Shown here one piece after another: positions 6,682 to 9,070 of a DNA stretch of 9,070 nt. This DNA comes from SFDP01 sp051653625 (GTDB lineage Bacteria; Bacillota; Clostridia; Lachnospirales; Lachnospiraceae), in NCBI GenBank assembly GCA_051653625.1, contig JBOFWM010000018.1:1-9070 (forward strand). The letters run 5' to 3'. Under the pieces are notes generated by a model. That model saw only the letters and a list, made by a program, of their open reading frames with translations. It was not told the DNA's origin and searched no databases. The translations under genes and the position numbers were made by a program. The first letter of the stretch is position 1; every line of letters starts with the position of its first letter.

Positions 6682-7704
6682 TCACATTCCATAATCTTCA
6701 ATCATTACAACGGCTGATTGTCCAACAACTCTTGTCTTTCCAAGTACACCTTCTTCTTTTATATCAAGAATTTGATTCTTTGGAATATACTCTACATTAC
6801 TCGGGTCATCTTTTGCCAATATTGTTGTATCCGTTGCTTCGTCTTTGTCTGCTTGAATTTGTTGTATCTCATCTTTATCTACTGCAATAGGAACAACTCT
6901 ATTTTGAAGTACTTCTTCATAATATGTATTTGCATACGCTCTAGAATCAGCAATAATTTCTACAAGATAAGAACCATCAAATGCAGTCTGATGAATTTTA
7001 GAAACACTAGCCGGTATGTAAACAGTTTTTAACTTGCTGCAACTCTCAAAAGCTTTTGCATCAATGGTAGAAACAGAATTTGGTATCCCTATAGTTCTTA
7101 ATTCTAAGCACGTTGAAAATGCATATCCTGTTATTTCTTCCAATCCTTCACTAAGAATTAGTTCTTCTATTGTTTCATTTCCCCAAAAACTGTAAGGTGC
7201 AATAATTTCTACTGTATTCGGTATGGTATATCTTTTGGTAGTACTGCCACCTAATGTTGCATATAATTTTGTTTTATCTTTGTTGTAGATCGCACCACTT
7301 TCACTAAGAAATTTAATATTGTCTTTAGAGATAGTTACATTCGATAAATTATTGCAACCAGCAAATGCACCATTTCCTAATTGATTAACATTTTTACCAA
7401 TAGATACACTAGATAAATTTACACATTGTGCAAATGCGTCATTTTCAATTTCTTCTACAGTATCAGGAATTGTAACGTTATAAAGAGTGTTTATTCCTCG
7501 AAATGCACCAGAACCAATTTTTTTTACAGAAGAAGGTATTGTTACACTAGAAGAATTTCCTAAATAAGAAAGTAAAGTTGTACCTTTTATTTGAAACTCT
7601 CTACTAGTTGAAGCTTTTGTATATGTTACAGGGATCTGTGTAACAAGAAGGACTATTATAAGTAATACTACACTAAAAGTTCTACGAATTTTACGCGCTT
7701 TCAT
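6682..7704 (-). CDS. secreted BspA-type leucine-rich repeat protein (LRR_5)
   Basis: The 340-residue protein begins with a signal peptide: basic KARKIRR, a hydrophobic core at about 11-24, and likely cleavage near residue 31. Residues of about 36-250 hold BspA/LRR_5 repeats with the recurring pattern of IP-x-SV-x-x-I-x-x-x-AF followed by C/L-rich turns, for example at 56-68, 79-91, 160-172 and 207-219. An insert NKDKTKLYAT (141-150) interrupts them, as is common in this family. Residues 275-340 are an acidic tail with no recognised domain. No LPXTG-like signal or membrane anchor is present, so it is probably released or held non-covalently. Family members bind host or matrix proteins, but the ligand here is unknown. 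The start has GGAGGA 6 bases upstream. It lies 33 bases after the stop of the anchored surface protein, so the two are probably co-transcribed. Confidence 0.88.
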   Translation of the reverse strand: MKARKIRRTFSVVLLIIVLLVTQIPVTYTKASTSREFQIKGTTLLSYLGNSSSVTIPSSVKKIGSGAFRGINTLYNVTIPDTVEEIENDAFAQCVNLSSVSIGKNVNQLGNGAFAGCNNLSNVTISKDNIKFLSESGAIYNKDKTKLYATLGGSTTKRYTIPNTVEIIAPYSFWGNETIEELILSEGLEEITGYAFSTCLELRTIGIPNSVSTIDAKAFESCSKLKTVYIPASVSKIHQTAFDGSYLVEIIADSRAYANTYYEEVLQNRVVPIAVDKDEIQQIQADKDEATDTTILAKDDPSNVEYIPKNQILDIKEEGVLGKTRVVGQSAVVMIEDYGM

Positions 7705-7737
7705 ACTTCTTCCTCCAATCTATTTATTAAATTATTA

Positions 7738-9070
7738 TTATGCATTTTTTAATTTATATCGTTTGTCACGTTTCATAAATAATACCATAGACATTGAAAA
7801 CAGTCCAAGTGATAAAAACCATTTTGGATGGATACCATCTCCAGTTTTTGGTGTAGAATCAATTTCACCTACTATTAAATTAGCAGTATCTACATATATT
7901 GTATAAGGGGAGAAATGTGTTGCAGTAAAAGAAATACATGGAATATTATTTATTGTATTAAATCTAGCATCTAATTTCTCTAATTCTGAATTATATACAG
8001 CACCAACACGATTATTACCTGCATATTCTAATAATGCATCAGGGATTGGAATTGTAATATTAATTGATAGTCCATCTGTATTTGTAATTTTTGTTGTCCC
8101 AGCTGCATCGTACAATGAAATATCCATTGCAAAATATTTAACACGAGACATATCATCAAACTCTTTGGCAAGCACATTTGCAATTGTATTTGAAGCTTCT
8201 TCATTTTCAGAAATTCGAATGATAAAATTATCACTTGATCCTGATACAGAGGCGTTTGCAACATTCGTATTTGAAATTCCAGGTTTTGAAATTTGAACGC
8301 TTGTATTAGAATTTCCTGAATTTCCAGTGCCTACACTAGTACTTGTTCCACTTCCATTTCCATTTCCATTTTCATTTCCTGTACTTGTTCCTGTACTTGT
8401 TAATGAATCTCTGTAAGTTGCAGTTATTGTTACATTACTTTCCGGCATAGTTACTGTTGTTTGTGAATTTGATGCATTTCCAAATGTTAAATTACTTGTA
8501 CTTGTAGTCCAACGATCAAAACTTCTTCCTGCTGGTGGTGAAACAGCATTTATTGTAACCACTGTTCCTGCCAAATAACTTCCACTTCCACTTCCATATT
8601 CTACATCAAGGCGATATTGATTTGCAAAATTTGCAACAACCGTACTATCTCCTGCAGGCATAATTATTGTTGTAGAAGACTTTGTTTTGTCTGCAAATAT
8701 AATACTAGCATTTGTGGAACTCCAAGTAGAAAATGCATTTCCACTTGATGGTTCTTTTGCTAAAATTGTAACAGATGTGCCTGCAGCATAGCTTCCACCA
8801 CCAGTTCCATCAGTTACAGTTAATTTATACAAACGATTCCCCTCAGCATCTGTATTTCCACTTCCATTTCCACTACCATTACCACTTCCGTTTCCGTCGC
8901 CACTTCCATTTCCACTTCCGTTTCCATCGCCACTTCCATTTCCATCGCCACTTCCGTTTCCATCGCCGTTTCCGTTATTGCTTGTATCTATGGTATATAA
9001 AGCTATGATATCTGTATCTTTTGTTATATTTTTATATTCTTTATTCCAACCTGTAAAAACATATCCTGTT
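7738..9070 (-). CDS. wall-anchored surface protein with InlB-type repeats (5' truncated by the window)
   Basis: The frame is open to the window edge, giving the last 443 residues. The leftmost visible part, GYVFTGWNKEYKNITKDTD, looks like the end of a Listeria-Bacteroides (Flg_new / InlB B-type) repeat. A Gly-Asn/Ser/Asp linker follows (about 32-72). Two divergent InlB B-repeat-like domains of about 70 residues (about 81-149 and 152-221) each run from a YKL/YRL strand to MP-x-x-x-x-V-x-A-x-(F/Y). Next come a Thr/Ser/Gly/Asn linker and a domain of about 110 residues ending FSPYTIYVD, seen near the C-terminus of clostridial surface proteins. Last is a sorting signal: TPKTGD (coded at 7837-7854), a hydrophobic segment and KRDKRYK. 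A sortase should attach it to peptidoglycan after cleavage in the PKTG motif. The missing N-terminus probably holds a signal peptide and perhaps leucine-rich repeats, which is inference. Confidence 0.88.
   Translation of the reverse strand, partial: TGYVFTGWNKEYKNITKDTDIIALYTIDTSNNGNGDGNGSGDGNGSGDGNGSGNGSGDGNGSGNGSGNGSGNTDAEGNRLYKLTVTDGTGGGSYAAGTSVTILAKEPSSGNAFSTWSSTNASIIFADKTKSSTTIIMPAGDSTVVANFANQYRLDVEYGSGSGSYLAGTVVTINAVSPPAGRSFDRWTTSTSNLTFGNASNSQTTVTMPESNVTITATYRDSLTSTGTSTGNENGNGNGSGTSTSVGTGNSGNSNTSVQISKPGISNTNVANASVSGSSDNFIIRISENEEASNTIANVLAKEFDDMSRVKYFAMDISLYDAAGTTKITNTDGLSINITIPIPDALLEYAGNNRVGAVYNSELEKLDARFNTINNIPCISFTATHFSPYTIYVDTANLIVGEIDSTPKTGDGIHPKWFLSLGLFSMSMVLFMKRDKRYKLKNA
8857..8976 (-). 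repeat. in-frame tandem repeat coding (G-N-G-S-G-D)n linker
   Basis: Forty codons alternate Gly with Asn, Ser or Asp. The DNA is an imperfect tandem array built on 6-bp steps, with several 18-bp GNGSGD units at the upstream end and 12-bp GNGS units downstream. It lies inside the surface protein and joins two extracellular repeat domains. Such Gly-rich segments are flexible spacers. The array keeps frame and has no stop. Confidence 0.85.

Noticed and set aside
6718..7032. Plus-strand open frame of 104 codons, Cys/Ile/Tyr-rich
   Set aside because: It is antisense to the leucine-rich repeat gene and has no coding features of its own.
8028..8264. Minus-strand open frame of 78 codons
   Set aside because: It is a shifted frame within the surface protein gene.
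7738..8832. Surface protein starting at codon 8832 as a complete gene
   Set aside because: That codon is TTG within a frame that stays open to 9070. The upstream residues match a repeat domain and a Gly-rich linker, and there is no ribosome binding site or signal peptide.
8775..9008. Plus-strand His/Phe/Arg-rich open frame
   Set aside because: It is the antisense reading of the Gly-Asn-Ser-Asp repeat tract and has low-complexity composition only.

Overview
The window is strongly AT-rich bacterial DNA. Start sites carry AGGAGG-type ribosome binding sites, terminators are U-tailed hairpins, and the protein families are typical of anaerobic Bacillota: Re-type citrate synthase, a YdiF-like ABC-F protein, BspA-type leucine-rich repeat proteins and a PKTG-type cell-wall sorting signal. 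I infer a member of the Clostridia, most likely a Lachnospiraceae-like anaerobe. The species cannot be told from this sequence.

Layout. Bases 2-103 may be the tail of an upstream gene. A plus-strand ABC-F ATPase gene (143-2053) follows and ends in a hairpin (2051-2080). This hairpin can also stop transcription arriving from the other side. Everything from 2088 to the right edge is on the minus strand and forms three transcription blocks. In order of transcription from the right edge, these are: (1) a cell-surface block, with a wall-anchored repeat protein cut by the window edge (9070-7738) and a secreted BspA-type leucine-rich repeat protein (7704-6682), closed by a strong hairpin (6633-6669); (2) a single leaderless subtilisin-like protease (6471-5554) with a GTG start, preceded by a terminator-like hairpin that ends right at the start codon; (3) a metabolic operon of Re-citrate synthase-like protein (5457-4030), FCD-type GntR regulator (4012-3326) and NADP-type isocitrate dehydrogenase (3290-2088).

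How the genes work together. Re-citrate synthase would make citrate from oxaloacetate and acetyl-CoA, and isocitrate dehydrogenase would make 2-oxoglutarate and NADPH. Together they are two of the three steps of the oxidative branch that feeds glutamate synthesis in anaerobes with an incomplete TCA cycle. The middle enzyme, aconitase, is not in the window. The regulator between the two enzymes is likely to control the operon.

The most notable signal is a perfect 40-bp palindrome (5501-5540) just upstream of the operon. Its centre matches the GntR operator pattern (TTGTATACAA). A near-consensus promoter (TTGACA, 17 bp, TACAAT) lies across it. Its hairpin plus U-tract can also terminate the protease transcript coming from upstream. 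It therefore looks like a combined operator, promoter and terminator. No RNA genes, insertion sequences, CRISPR arrays or phage genes were seen, and no stretch over 300 bases lacks a gene.
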